Shown one piece after another: positions 1 to 8,274 of a DNA stretch of 64,000 nt. This DNA is from Mycolicibacterium peregrinum (GTDB lineage: Bacteria; Actinomycetota; Actinomycetes; Mycobacteriales; Mycobacteriaceae). Location of the stretch: assembly GCF_001665625.1 (NCBI RefSeq), contig NZ_LZSY01000087.1, positions 1 through 64,000 on the forward strand, given 5' to 3'. A program made the position numbers and the translations under genes. The notes beneath the pieces are model-generated. The model saw only the letters and a program-made list of their open reading frames with translations. It had not been told where the DNA came from and made no database searches. Position 1 is the stretch's first letter. Every line of letters begins with the position of its first letter.

Positions 1-290
1 CGCACATAAATCCGCGAGCCCTTCCCGTCGAGCAGAAGAACTCCCATCCCGTTGCCCGCCTTGACTTTTAGAGTCGAATCGGGAGTCTCCCGCCGTAACC
101 GCGATAGCAGAAACGTTTCCAACACCGAGCACGACACCGTGATCGGTCGCACATTGCTGCCCTGATCGACAAAACGATCTGGGACTTCCGGATGCCGCGC
201 AGCCAGATCCCCATGCGCCTCGCCCAAAACCTGAGCATGCTGCCGGACGAGTTCCTCCACCAACTGCTGAGGATCGTCGTGTAGTTCCAT
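1..290 (-). CDS. hypothetical protein, cut by the window edge
   Basis: An open minus-strand frame starts at an ATG (288-290) and runs off the left edge, giving 96 residues without a stop. The N-terminus is acidic and helical (begins MELHDDPQQLVEELV); the later part has alternating hydrophobic residues ending near GVLLLDGKG. I do not recognise a family. The flanking DNA (about 300-465) is visibly more AT-rich than the rest of the window, and the gene lies next to a truncated decarboxylase, so it may be part of acquired DNA. Alternative frames here give Trp/Arg-rich peptides and look non-coding. Confidence 0.5.
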   Translation of the reverse strand, partial: MELHDDPQQLVEELVRQHAQVLGEAHGDLAARHPEVPDRFVDQGSNVRPITVSCSVLETFLLSRLRRETPDSTLKVKAGNGMGVLLLDGKGSRIYV

Positions 291-465
291 GGGGTAAACA
301 TTTACCCCGGTATCCCACACTCAACCTCGCGCCACGCCGCTGCCGGTCGGCAAAATTTTGGCTGCTCATACCTAATAGGTTACATGTATGCGTGGATAAA
401 ACTGCACTTCAACACACCTTTAAGGCGTGTTTTGAGAATTTAACGCCTGATAACTACTGGGCTCG
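291..465. promoter_or_regulatory. AT-rich divergent intergenic region with two small dyads
   Basis: This spacer separates the partial gene from the decarboxylase remnant and is AT-richer than its surroundings. It holds a perfect dyad ACCTA-A-TAGGT (370-380) and a near-perfect one, AACACACCTT-T-AAGGCGTGTT (411-431, one mismatch). Either could be an operator, or the second a short hairpin. No clear promoter pair was assigned. Homology to the decarboxylase seems to begin at about 455, so this stretch carries the breakpoint. Confidence 0.4.
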
Positions 466-1218
466 GTGTTTCATCTGCAAGGTGACCTGGTGGACCAGAA
501 CCGGTTATCGGCATGTGCGGACCTCCTCATGACGACGAGCCCGAACGTACTGGTGTACAGCGCGATTGACGGCTGGCGTCGGCAGATGGTCGAGCGCGGT
601 CACGAGTTGATGGGCGCCGCACTGGATCTGGCTGGGCGGACCCGACGCGAGATCGAGGAAATCGACGACGTCGAGGTGCTCGACCAGGAGCTGCTGGGCA
701 AGCAGGCCTCACACGATCTGGATCGGTTGCAGGTGCTGATCGATGTGTCGGGGACCGGTACGTCGGGCTACCAGGCGTCGGACTGGTTGCGCGAGCGCTG
801 TGAACTCGACCTGGGTATGACCGACCATCGCCGGGTCCTGGCCACCATGTCGTTGGCCGACGGCCCGGATACCGCGGGCCGGTTGGTCGAGGCGCTCAAG
901 CTGTGGCGCAACGCCGCTTACGATTTCGACCCGCCGCCGCGGGTCGATCTGCCGTCGCCGACGGAGTTGGAGCTGGAGACCGTGGCGTCGCCCCGCGATG
1001 CGTTCTTCGGCCGGGTCGAGGATGTTCCGGTGGAGCAGGCGGCCGGCCGGATCTCCGCCGAGCAGATCACCCCGTATCCGCCGGGCATTCCGGCAGTGGT
1101 TCCTGGTGAACGGATCAACGAGGCAGTCCTGGATTACCTGCGTACCGGTCTGGCGGCAGGGATGAACGTGCCGGACCCCGCCGATCCTTCGCTGCGCACG
1201 GTTCGCGTCGTCGCGTAG
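466..1218 (+). pseudogene. Orn/Lys/Arg decarboxylase, C-terminal fragment (5' truncated)
   Basis: The 250-residue product matches only the middle and C-terminal part of actinobacterial Orn/Lys/Arg decarboxylases (PLP fold-type I). It starts at a segment (FHLQGDLVD) that normally lies just after the PLP-binding lysine, and ends with the C-terminal domain containing EQITPYPPGIPAVVPGE. The PLP-lysine and the N-terminal half of the large domain are absent, and an in-frame TAA lies at 451-453, so the protein cannot be a working decarboxylase. The GTG at 466 is only the first possible start. The last 85 bp overlap udgX antisense. I infer deletion or insertion at about position 455. Confidence 0.75.
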
Positions 1219-1835
1219 GCGGTGCGAAGGTCGGCCACCAGTCCGTCGAACGCTTCGTCGCGGGTCTCCGACGGTCCGCGCAGCACGGCCGACGGGTGAA
1301 TCGTCGCTACCAGCGCGGGGTCCCCGCCGGACATCAGGCCCGCGACGTGGAGGATCTCCCCTCGGTGACGCGAGACCCGAAAGTCATTGCCCAGCAGGGA
1401 TTTAGCGGCAGTCGCTCCGAGAAGGACCACGACCTCTGGGGAAACCGTGTCCAATTCAGCCAAGATCCATGGCCGGCACGCCTCCACCTCGGTGCGGCTG
1501 GGGGTCTTGTGGATACGGCGTTTGCCGCGCTCATTGGTGGTGAACTTGAAGTGCTTCACGGCGTTGGTCAGATAGAGCTCGTCGCGGTCGATCTCGGCAG
1601 CGGCCAGGGCTTTGTCCAAGAGGCGGCCGGCCGGGCCGACGAAGGGCTCTCCTGCCCGGTCCTCCTGGTCACCCGGCTGCTCGCCGATCAGCATCACCCG
1701 CGCGGACGGTCGTCCGGACCCGAAAACAGTCTGAGTGGTGTCGCGATATAGCGGACAGCCTTCACAGTGCCGCGCCGCACCGGCCAGCTCGGACAACTCA
1801 TGTGTCTCGGGGACGAATGGCGCTGCGCTGTGCAT
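1134..1835 (-). CDS. udgX: uracil-DNA glycosylase superfamily protein UdgX
   Basis: UdgX excises uracil from DNA and stays covalently attached to the abasic site through a His in its R-loop (established for the M. smegmatis protein). The sequence shows the Fe-S type UDG pattern: Cys24 and Cys27 near the N-terminus, GEQPG at 51-55, PFVGPAG at 64-70, and the diagnostic loop KRRIHK at 105-110 with His109 at the known covalent position. HPS near residue 180 is the second active-site motif. I chose the ATG at 1835 over a TTG 21 bp upstream. The product (233 aa) has a C-terminal tail of roughly 25 residues beyond the usual end, which lies antisense to the decarboxylase remnant and may have arisen by loss of the original stop. 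Confidence 0.9.
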   Translation of the reverse strand: MHSAAPFVPETHELSELAGAARHCEGCPLYRDTTQTVFGSGRPSARVMLIGEQPGDQEDRAGEPFVGPAGRLLDKALAAAEIDRDELYLTNAVKHFKFTTNERGKRRIHKTPSRTEVEACRPWILAELDTVSPEVVVLLGATAAKSLLGNDFRVSRHRGEILHVAGLMSGGDPALVATIHPSAVLRGPSETRDEAFDGLVADLRTAYATTRTVRSEGSAGSGTFIPAARPVRR

Positions 1836-1913
1836 TGCCGTGGAATACCCGATCAACCGTTTGCCACGCGCAAGTGCGGGTATTCGTTGTCATGACAACA
1901 GGAGATGATCGAC

Positions 1914-2897
1914 ATGACCGGGGCATACGCGGCTAAACGGGTATTGCATCGCAGGAGCAGCCTTGAGGCCGCGGTCCTGGGAATCGGCTGTCGATTCGCC
2001 GTGAAGAACGCGATCCGTGCCTGGGCGTTGCAGCCTGATCTGGCGTGGCCGCTGAGCTCCATCGATCATCTCGTCGGAGTGGTCCCGCGGCGATCGTCGG
2101 TGTCGGTGCAGCCCGTGGCACTGCCGAATTGCCCGGCGGAACTGGTGCGCGCACCGGGGACATCGGGGCGTAACGCGATTCTGTACTTGCACGGTGGGGC
2201 GTTTCTTACCTGTGGGCTCAACACCCACCGTGCTCTGGCTTCTCGATTGTCGGCTGCGGCAGACGCACTGGTGCTCAACGTCGGCTACCGGATGTTGCCC
2301 GTGTGCGGCCTTGCCGACGCCGTCGAGGATGCCCTGGCCGGGTTGTCCTGGCTTCGACAGCGGGGTTACGGCGCCGAGCGGACAGTGATCGCCGGTGACT
2401 CGGCCGGCGGATACCTGGCCTTCGGGACGGCGCTGAGGTCGTTGGACCGCGGTGTGGTGCCGGCGGCCGGTCTGGCCGCGATCTCGCCGTTGATCGATCT
2501 GGACCCCGCGCAAAAACTGGCTCACCGCAACGTCTCTCGGTGCTCGATGTTCACCGGGGCGGCGTTGTCGGCCTTCGCCCGCTGTGTGCGGCGCAGCCAA
2601 TGTGAGCCCAACCGTTGTGACGCCGAGCCGTTGATCGATCCGGCCACGGCGGATCTGACGGGTATGCCACCGGTCATGATCCACGTGGGCGCAGACGAAT
2701 TACTCTTGGCAGACTCGGAATTGGTCGCCGACCGCCTGGCCGCCGCGCATGCATCGTGTGAGCTCCACGTCTGGAGCGGCCAGATCCACGACTTCCCGCT
2801 CGCCGCCGAGATCCTGCCGGAAGGCAGGCAGGCCATCGGCTACATGGGCGACTTCGTCAAAGGTGTGACCGCCGCACCTGCTCAGAGTGCAGCCTGA
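1914..2897 (+). CDS. alpha/beta hydrolase, HSL-type esterase
   Basis: A 327-residue carboxylic ester hydrolase of the hormone-sensitive-lipase group. The oxyanion motif HGGAF is at 93-97 and the nucleophile elbow GDSAGG has Ser at about 163. The Asp and His of the triad fit GADELL and the late QIHDF segment. The start at 1914 is preferred over the ATG at 1905 because AGGAG (1900-1904) lies 9 nt before it, whereas 1905 abuts it. Substrate is unknown; mycobacteria hold many such Lip-type esterases. It is divergent from udgX and probably transcribed alone or with the small gene 48 bp downstream. Confidence 0.85.
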   Translation: MTGAYAAKRVLHRRSSLEAAVLGIGCRFAVKNAIRAWALQPDLAWPLSSIDHLVGVVPRRSSVSVQPVALPNCPAELVRAPGTSGRNAILYLHGGAFLTCGLNTHRALASRLSAAADALVLNVGYRMLPVCGLADAVEDALAGLSWLRQRGYGAERTVIAGDSAGGYLAFGTALRSLDRGVVPAAGLAAISPLIDLDPAQKLAHRNVSRCSMFTGAALSAFARCVRRSQCEPNRCDAEPLIDPATADLTGMPPVMIHVGADELLLADSELVADRLAAAHASCELHVWSGQIHDFPLAAEILPEGRQAIGYMGDFVKGVTAAPAQSAA

Positions 2898-2945
2898 TCG
2901 ATCTGCCGGAGTTTCCCGCGGCGGTGCCGTGGGCATCCCACCACC

Positions 2946-3227
2946 ATGAGCGATATCGAAAATGGCCCGGACGACACTCTCTCGCCGAGTGAGTCAACCG
3001 ATTCCGACGAAGTCGCCAACGCCGACGGCGACGACGTGGTCGATCCGCCGGAGCAGTGGCACGGCGCCGACCGGGCGGGCGAGCCGGAATCGCTCGAGAG
3101 CAAGCTGGATGCGGAGCGGCCCGACCGGCCGGCCGGGCCGGGGCCTGCGCGCGACGTCGACGAGGCGATCGCCGAGCCTGGCGGCTTCCGGATCGTGAGC
3201 CCCGACGACGAGTCTCAGGACGGTTGA
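2946..3227 (+). CDS. small acidic protein, DUF5709-like
   Basis: A 93-residue, very hydrophilic protein rich in Asp, Glu and Pro with no membrane segment. The pattern of an acidic, Ser-rich start, a DPPEQW element near residue 37 and ESLESKLDAE near 52 resembles the mycobacterial DUF5709 family, whose function is unknown. Composition suggests much of it is disordered. It lies between the esterase and the convergent gntR gene. Family assignment is by eye only. Confidence 0.6.
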   Translation: MSDIENGPDDTLSPSESTDSDEVANADGDDVVDPPEQWHGADRAGEPESLESKLDAERPDRPAGPGPARDVDEAIAEPGGFRIVSPDDESQDG

Positions 3228-3282
3228 CAGCCGCTCCTTGACGAAGCTGGCGAAATCAGCACGGGCGGCGGCGAATTCCGTC

Positions 3283-4050
3283 TCAGCCGGCCTGGCGCTG
3301 CAGTGTGACCGAGGCGGTGTTGGCATCGGCGTGGGTGGCGATGCCGCTGCCCTTCGCCGTGACGGCCAGCGCCGTGCGGTCCCCGCGGAACAGGTCGCGG
3401 GAGAACTCGCACGGGGAACCGTTCTGGTCGTAGGTGACCCGCGTGATCAGCAGCAGTGCCGCCTTGGGCTTGATGCCGAGCAGAGTGGCTTCACTGCTGG
3501 TGGCGTTGACTGCCTCGATCCGCTCATCGGCCCGGCCGGTGACCAAACCGTATTGGGATTGCAGGATTTCGTAGAGTGACCCACCCAACTGCTGGTCGAG
3601 CAGGCCGGGGAAGGCGTCTGCGGGGAACTGGGCGTGTTCGAGCGAGATGGGCGAGCCGTCGGCCAGGCGCACGCGCTGGATCTCGATGACATAATCGCCT
3701 GCGCCCAGACGCAGCGCGCTCCGGGTGGCGTCGTCGGGGGTGGTGATGCGCGTCGAGAGCACCCGGGTGCCGGCGACATATCCCTGGTTGGCCAGGAAGG
3801 CGGGCACACCGACCACGTCGGAGAGGTGCCGCTCCACCTGACCGTGGCTGATGAAGATGCCGCCGGCCCTGCCGATCACCCGGTGCACCATCCCGGCTTC
3901 TTCCAGCGCGGCCAGCACCTGGCGCAGGCTGGAGCGACTGGTGCCGTAGCGTTCGGCCAGGTCACGCTCGCTGCCGAGTTTGGCGCCGGGGGTGCCCGCG
4001 TTGATGTCGGCGACGATGTGCCTGCGCAACTCTTCGCTGTGAACTGCCAC
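3283..4050 (-). CDS. GntR/HutC-family regulator of the RMM microcompartment operon
   Basis: A 255-residue transcription factor with an N-terminal winged helix (residues about 5-70, including RDLAERYGTSRSSLRQ) and a C-terminal UTRA-type effector domain, the standard HutC layout and length. I start it at the GTG at 4050, which gives a normal N-terminus; the upstream open frame is antisense to nothing conserved. It is the last gene of the microcompartment operon, 49 bp after the SDR, and also has its own -10-like TAGAAT (complement of 4083-4088) with a dyad beside it. The same dyad recurs at the operon's far end, so it probably represses both in response to a pathway amine (inference). Confidence 0.85.
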   Translation of the reverse strand: MAVHSEELRRHIVADINAGTPGAKLGSERDLAERYGTSRSSLRQVLAALEEAGMVHRVIGRAGGIFISHGQVERHLSDVVGVPAFLANQGYVAGTRVLSTRITTPDDATRSALRLGAGDYVIEIQRVRLADGSPISLEHAQFPADAFPGLLDQQLGGSLYEILQSQYGLVTGRADERIEAVNATSSEATLLGIKPKAALLLITRVTYDQNGSPCEFSRDLFRGDRTALAVTAKGSGIATHADANTASVTLQRQAG

Positions 4051-4069
4051 CCCGGCCCCCTGCCCGTGT

Positions 4070-4084
4070 ATTGGTCCAGCCAAT
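4070..4084. promoter_or_regulatory. candidate GntR operator at the gntR promoter
   Basis: A perfect dyad ATTGG-TCCAG-CCAAT lies 20 bp upstream of the gntR GTG and directly next to a -10-like TAGAAT (minus strand, 4083-4088). Its core TTGGTCCAGCCAA (4071-4083) matches TTGGTCGTGCCAA at 11201-11213 in 11 of 13 positions. This suggests autoregulation. Confidence 0.55.
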
Positions 4085-4099
4085 TCTATCCAGGTTGAA

Positions 4100-4879
4100 C
4101 TAGAGTTCAGCGATCGCCATGTGCGATTCGGGCAGAATCTGTCCGCCGTCCACGACCAGCGACTGTCCGGTGATGTAGGCGGCCTCGTCGGTGGCGAAGA
4201 ACAACGCCGCATTACCGATGTCGGCGACCGAACCGAGGCGACCGGCAGGTACTGCCGAGGCCATTTGGTTGAGGTAATCGGGGCCCATTTCGTCCAGCCC
4301 CTCGGTGACGATGTTGCCCGGCAGGACCGCGTTGACGGTGATTTTCTTGGGTGCCAGTTCCATCGCCGCGGTGCGCAGGAAGCCCAGCTGGGCGGCCTTG
4401 GATGCACCGTAGTGCGACCAGCCCGGGTATCCGGTGATCGGGCCGGTGATCGACGAGGTGATGACGACGCGTCCGTGGCCGCTGGCGGTCAGTGCCGCCA
4501 GGGCGGCCTGCACGATGTAGACGGTGCCCTTGAAGTTCACCGCAAGGACCTGGTCGATGTCGTCGGGGGTGAGGTCTTCGAGGCGTCCGGACGGGAAGAT
4601 GCCGGCGTTGGCGCAGACGATGTCCAGGCCGCCGTGCCGTTCGACGGCGGCGTCCACCACCTGGCGGGCGTCTTCAGGACTGGTCACGTCGGCGCGCAGG
4701 GCGCTGACCCGACCCGGGGTGCCGGCGAGCGCCGAGACCGTCTCGTCGAGGTCGGACTGGTTACGGCCGGTGATCAAGACGTCCACGCCGGCATTTGCGA
4801 AGGTCTGGGCGATGCCGCGGCCGATGCCCTTGCTGCCGCCGGTGACGATGGCCGAGCGGCCCTGAAGCGATGCGAACAT
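4100..4879 (-). CDS. SDR; probable (S)-1-amino-2-propanol dehydrogenase
   Basis: A 259-residue classical short-chain dehydrogenase. The Rossmann motif TGGSKGIG is at about 13-20, NAG near 90, the catalytic Ser in ITSSIT near 142, and YGASK near 158. The M. smegmatis protein at this place in the RMM locus is known to interconvert aminoacetone and (S)-1-amino-2-propanol with NAD(H); I assign this role by synteny. The ribosome site AAAGGA lies well placed before the ATG. It follows the kinase by 19 bp and precedes gntR, within one operon. Confidence 0.85.
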   Translation of the reverse strand: MFASLQGRSAIVTGGSKGIGRGIAQTFANAGVDVLITGRNQSDLDETVSALAGTPGRVSALRADVTSPEDARQVVDAAVERHGGLDIVCANAGIFPSGRLEDLTPDDIDQVLAVNFKGTVYIVQAALAALTASGHGRVVITSSITGPITGYPGWSHYGASKAAQLGFLRTAAMELAPKKITVNAVLPGNIVTEGLDEMGPDYLNQMASAVPAGRLGSVADIGNAALFFATDEAAYITGQSLVVDGGQILPESHMAIAEL

Positions 4880-4898
4880 GGTTGAGATCCTTTGAGAG

Positions 4899-5903
4899 TC
4901 AGGTCAAGGTGAGGCCGTTGGAGCGCAGATAGCGCTCGGCGAGTTCACAGCTACCCGCGGCATAGCTTATGGCCTTGGTGGCCGATTCCCTGGAGTGGCT
5001 GTGGCTGCCCATCCAGGCCAGCAGCAATAGCCTGCGCAGCAGCACGAACGAGGCCAGCATGTCCTCGTCGGAGGCCGGCAGGTCGCGTCGCGTGCGGTAG
5101 CCGCTCACCCAGGCGTCCTGCCATTCCGGCAGGGCTGGGTCGTGTTCGATGAACGATACGGCTGTGCCGAAATCATAGAAGTGCCAACCGAATCCACAAT
5201 CATCGAAGTCGATGACGGTGATGTTGGGAGTTCCTGCGGGATCAGGGTCAACCAACAGGTTGGCCAGCCGCAGATCGGCGTGGATCAGCCCGTAGACGTC
5301 GGACCCGGTGCCGTACGCCTGCAGCCGGTCATGCAGCAGTGCCTGGGCGCGTTCGAGCACCTGTTGCTCGGCCGGGCCGACGCCTTCGGCATCGTGCCAG
5401 CGGCCCCAGCGCGGTTTCGCGCCGAGGCTGTGCTCCCAGTCCCACGAGAACCGGCCGAACCCGGGCGGGCGTTCCCACCGCTGCGAATGGTCGTGCAGCG
5501 CAGCGGTGATCCGGCCCAGCGTGTGGAAATCGTCGAGGGTCAGCGACCCCTCGTCGGGTTCGGCCCCGGCGACCATGCCGAAATGTACGACATGCCGGGC
5601 GACTCCGCCGGTCTCCTCGCCCTGGACCGTGACCAGCCGCCGACCGTCTCTGGCCGGTAGCACCGAGGGCACAGTGACGTCACCGTCAGTCTGAAGTGCC
5701 TGCAGCCAGTCCAGTTCGGACTCGATCTCGTGGGGCCGGTGGTAGTCCTGCCGGTGCACTCGAAGGATGGACCGGGTGCTGCCGTCCTCGACGAGATACG
5801 TGGCATTCTCGGACAGGTTCAGCAACCTCAGGGTCGCGTCTGTCCCGATGTCGTACTGGCGTAACGCCAGTTGTGCGACATCGACCTCGTCGGTGATGAC
5901 CAT
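4899..5903 (-). CDS. APH-fold kinase; probable 1-amino-2-propanol kinase
   Basis: A 334-residue aminoglycoside-phosphotransferase-fold kinase. The catalytic loop is [11 protein letters not shown] (HxD, near residue 208) and the metal site VIDFDDCG (near 232). Kinases in this position of the M. smegmatis RMM locus phosphorylate 1-amino-2-propanol, preparing it for the phospho-lyase. The ATG overlaps the stop of the upstream BMC-T gene (TAATG), indicating translational coupling. A cytosolic enzyme; I see no obvious encapsulation tail. Confidence 0.85.
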   Translation of the reverse strand: MVITDEVDVAQLALRQYDIGTDATLRLLNLSENATYLVEDGSTRSILRVHRQDYHRPHEIESELDWLQALQTDGDVTVPSVLPARDGRRLVTVQGEETGGVARHVVHFGMVAGAEPDEGSLTLDDFHTLGRITAALHDHSQRWERPPGFGRFSWDWEHSLGAKPRWGRWHDAEGVGPAEQQVLERAQALLHDRLQAYGTGSDVYGLIHADLRLANLLVDPDPAGTPNITVIDFDDCGFGWHFYDFGTAVSFIEHDPALPEWQDAWVSGYRTRRDLPASDEDMLASFVLLRRLLLLAWMGSHSHSRESATKAISYAAGSCELAERYLRSNGLTLT

Positions 5904-6565
5904 TAGTGATCCCGTCCTTCGATACTGTCGAGCACTGCGGTGATCCGGTCCCGTGCCACCGTGACATCCGCGGTGCTGCCACCGATGTAGAGCCTTCCAG
6001 CAGCGCCGATCATCTGCACGTCGACCACGGTAAGCCCGGGTGCGGCGCGCTCCGCCTCGTTGGCCGCGACCGCCGCGAACAGCGCCGGGGTCATCTCGTA
6101 CACCAGCAGCGACTGCCCGGGCAGGATCATCGATGCCTGCCGGTTGCGGTTGAGGATCACCGCGTGCTGATCGGTGATGCTCTCGATGATGTCGTGGTAG
6201 AGGACCCGCGGCCGCAACTGATCGGATGCCTTGTTGCCGGTGCCGGCCAGGATCGCCTCGCCGGCCCGCCGGACATCGTCCAGGTTGGCCGAGTGGATCT
6301 CCAGGACTCCGAATTGGCGTTCCACGTAAAGGATTCCGGGCTGTATGCCGGGGACTTCACGCAGGGCCAGATCGATCACCCGCTCGATGGCCAGGGCGGG
6401 GGATACCTCGACGATGAGCGCATGCTCGCCCTCGTACGGTGGGTATCCCCTGGCCCGGGTCGGCGTTCCGAGGTACGCAGCGAACTGGCGCTGCAGGTCC
6501 TCCACCAACAGGTAGACGCGGATCTGGGTGCGAATCCGCGTGCTCTCCTCCGCTTTGGTAGGCAT
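5903..6565 (-). CDS. BMC-T shell protein (tandem BMC domains), copy 1
   Basis: A 220-residue microcompartment shell protein with two BMC domains in tandem. The first has ILYVERQFGVLEIHSA, the second ends in VVDVQMIGAAGRLYIGGS, both typical of BMC folds. Trimers of such proteins form pseudohexameric tiles, some with large central pores for bulky metabolites. It is a paralog of the BMC-T at 7665-8270, with a longer charged N-terminus here. It follows BMC-H by 2 bp and overlaps the kinase start by 1 bp. Confidence 0.92.
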   Translation of the reverse strand: MPTKAEESTRIRTQIRVYLLVEDLQRQFAAYLGTPTRARGYPPYEGEHALIVEVSPALAIERVIDLALREVPGIQPGILYVERQFGVLEIHSANLDDVRRAGEAILAGTGNKASDQLRPRVLYHDIIESITDQHAVILNRNRQASMILPGQSLLVYEMTPALFAAVAANEAERAAPGLTVVDVQMIGAAGRLYIGGSTADVTVARDRITAVLDSIEGRDH

Positions 6566-6567
6566 GA

Positions 6568-6849
6568 CTACTTGCTGGCGACCGAGAAGTGTGCGCCGAG
6601 CTCGTTGTGCGGACGCGGGATGACGTGCACGCTGACCAGTTCGCCCACCTGGGAGGCAGTCTCGGCGCCGGCCTCGGTGGCGGCCTTGACCGCACCCACC
6701 TCACCGGTGACGATCACGGCGACCAGGCCGTCGCCGACCTGCTGCCGGTCGGTGATGGTGACGTTGGCGGCCTTCACCATGGCATCGGCGGCAGCGAGCG
6801 CAGCCACGAAGCCTTTGGTTTCGATCAATCCGATTGCGTTGCTGGACAT
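6568..6849 (-). CDS. BMC-H shell protein (hexamer)
   Basis: A 93-residue single-domain BMC protein. It starts with the hallmark AIGLIETKGF, continues with VGDGLVAVIVTGEVGAVKAA, and ends with VHVIPRPHNEL. This type forms the hexagonal tiles that make up most of a microcompartment facet. A strong AAGGAG lies before the ATG, suiting the most abundant shell component. It sits between the pentamer gene and a BMC-T gene. Confidence 0.95.
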   Translation of the reverse strand: MSSNAIGLIETKGFVAALAAADAMVKAANVTITDRQQVGDGLVAVIVTGEVGAVKAATEAGAETASQVGELVSVHVIPRPHNELGAHFSVASK

Positions 6850-6880
6850 AGGTGTTTCTCCTTATTTGTTGGGTTCGCTA

Positions 6881-7138
6881 TCAGGGTTGGGTGTCTGTAT
6901 TGATATCGATGGATCCGATGATGAGGGCGTCGACGGGCGGCGGGGTTCCGGTGAACCAACCCGACGCCACCGAGCCCTGGGCCACGAGGACGTGCTCGCC
7001 CACGCCGGTACCCAGGACGTCGAAGGCGATCAGCTTCGATCCGGTGCCGTCGACCTCGACCTCGAGGAAGGCGCCTGCGGGGATACCGTCGATGCGCCGG
7101 GTCGACCACACGTTGCCGGTGACAGTCGCTGCTAGCAC
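6881..7138 (-). CDS. BMC-P shell protein (EutN/CcmL pentamer)
   Basis: An 85-residue EutN/CcmL-type protein; five copies cap each vertex of the shell. It starts LAATVTGNVWSTRR and carries the family core VDGTGSKLIAFDVLGTGVGEHVLVAQGS. The GTG at 7138 overlaps the end of the upstream gene by 7 bp, so translation is coupled. Confidence 0.93.
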   Translation of the reverse strand: MLAATVTGNVWSTRRIDGIPAGAFLEVEVDGTGSKLIAFDVLGTGVGEHVLVAQGSVASGWFTGTPPPVDALIIGSIDINTDTQP

Positions 7139-7668
7139 TTTGGCTCCTTTTCAATCTTGATTCCCAAGGTGCGGGCCTTCTCCCGGGCCAGCGGGGTGAG
7201 CACCGCCTTGCGACCGAGCACGAGCGTGCCGCCGGCCATGTCGGCGATTTGGCGTTCGGTGACCGCGCCGCTGTCGATGCGCCTGCTGGCCCCGCCGGCC
7301 GACGTGCGGGATGCTCCGGCCAGCCGGAACCTGAGCCGGCCGGCCTTCAGATCAGCGCGCGTCTTGGGGCTTTCGAAGAGACGCAACAACTTCCGGACGA
7401 AGGTGTCGAGGTCCCTGTCGTTGGCCAGCTGCACGGTCTCGGTGCGGTTCTTGCCGTCGACGGCGCGGGGCCCGGTGGGTTCCACACCGAACTGGGTTGC
7501 GACCGTCGGCGGTGCCGACAATGCTGCGACCGTCGGCGGTGCTGTTGGAGCCGGAGCCGGTGGTGGGGGGACAGCCACCGGCCCCGGAGTCTTGGCGGCG
7601 GCGCCGGCATCCCGGACGGCCTCCCGCACCACCTCGCGCACCAGGGCGCGCAGCTCGTCACGGTTCAT
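7132..7668 (-). CDS. microcompartment core/scaffold-like protein with N-terminal encapsulation helix
   Basis: A 178-residue protein found in RMM loci but of unestablished function. Three parts are visible: an N-terminal amphipathic helix (MNRDELRALVREVVREAV), typical of encapsulation peptides; a Pro/Ala-rich flexible linker at about 28-60; and a C-terminal domain ending in VLTPLAREKARTLGIKI, a motif shared by several microcompartment accessory proteins (PduM/EutQ-like ends). The layout suggests a linker between shell and enzymes, which is inference. It overlaps BMC-T (ATGA) and BMC-P at its two ends. Confidence 0.75.
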   Translation of the reverse strand: MNRDELRALVREVVREAVRDAGAAAKTPGPVAVPPPPAPAPTAPPTVAALSAPPTVATQFGVEPTGPRAVDGKNRTETVQLANDRDLDTFVRKLLRLFESPKTRADLKAGRLRFRLAGASRTSAGGASRRIDSGAVTERQIADMAGGTLVLGRKAVLTPLAREKARTLGIKIEKEPKC

Positions 7669-8270
7669 GCCGTGGCCCTGGCGAGTGCGTCCTGGGCGGC
7701 CTCGGCCGCGGTGCGGATGTCGGCTTCGGTACCGGACAGGTAGACGCGGCCGGTGGCGCCGATCATCCGGAAGTCGACCACCTTGATGTCGGCGGCCTTC
7801 TCGGCCTCGTTGGTGGCCAGGATGGCGTACGACGCGGGCTGGACCTCCAGCACGAACAACGACTCACCCGGCAGCACCATCGACCCGATCTTGTTGCGGT
7901 TGATCAGGAATGCGTGCTGATGGTCGACGCTCGAGATGATCCGCGAGGCCAGCACATTCGGTGCCACAGCGCTTCCGGTGTCGCCGCCCAGCTCGTCGAG
8001 CGCGGCGTCGGCGGCGGCTTTGACCGCTCCGGTCTCGCCGTGGAACTCCAGGTAGCCGAATTGCCGTTCGACAACCAGGATTCCGGCCTTGACCTCGGCG
8101 TGTTTGAGGGCGACGTCGGTGACGCCCTCGATGTCCAGACCGGGAGCCACCTCGATGATCTGGGCGGCCTGGTCGGCCCGGGGCAGGGCACCTTTGATCC
8201 AGGTGCCCAGATACGACATGGTCTGCGGTTGCAGCCGGTCGATGAAAATGAAGGAACGAAGTTCAGCCAC
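7665..8270 (-). CDS. BMC-T shell protein (tandem BMC domains), copy 2
   Basis: A 201-residue tandem-domain shell protein. Domain 1 has ILVVERQFGYLEFHGE and domain 2 has VVDFRMIGATGRVYLSG, aligning with the copy at 5903-6565. Two distinct trimeric tiles in one shell usually mean two kinds of pore. It lies 4 bp after the aldehyde dehydrogenase stop and overlaps the next gene by 4 bp. Confidence 0.92.
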   Translation of the reverse strand: MAELRSFIFIDRLQPQTMSYLGTWIKGALPRADQAAQIIEVAPGLDIEGVTDVALKHAEVKAGILVVERQFGYLEFHGETGAVKAAADAALDELGGDTGSAVAPNVLASRIISSVDHQHAFLINRNKIGSMVLPGESLFVLEVQPASYAILATNEAEKAADIKVVDFRMIGATGRVYLSGTEADIRTAAEAAQDALARATA

Positions 8271-8274
8271 AGCC

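Noticed and set aside
1890..2684. 264-codon minus-strand frame antisense to the esterase
   Set aside because: Arg/Gln/His-rich with no domain; fully opposite a gene with clear catalytic motifs.
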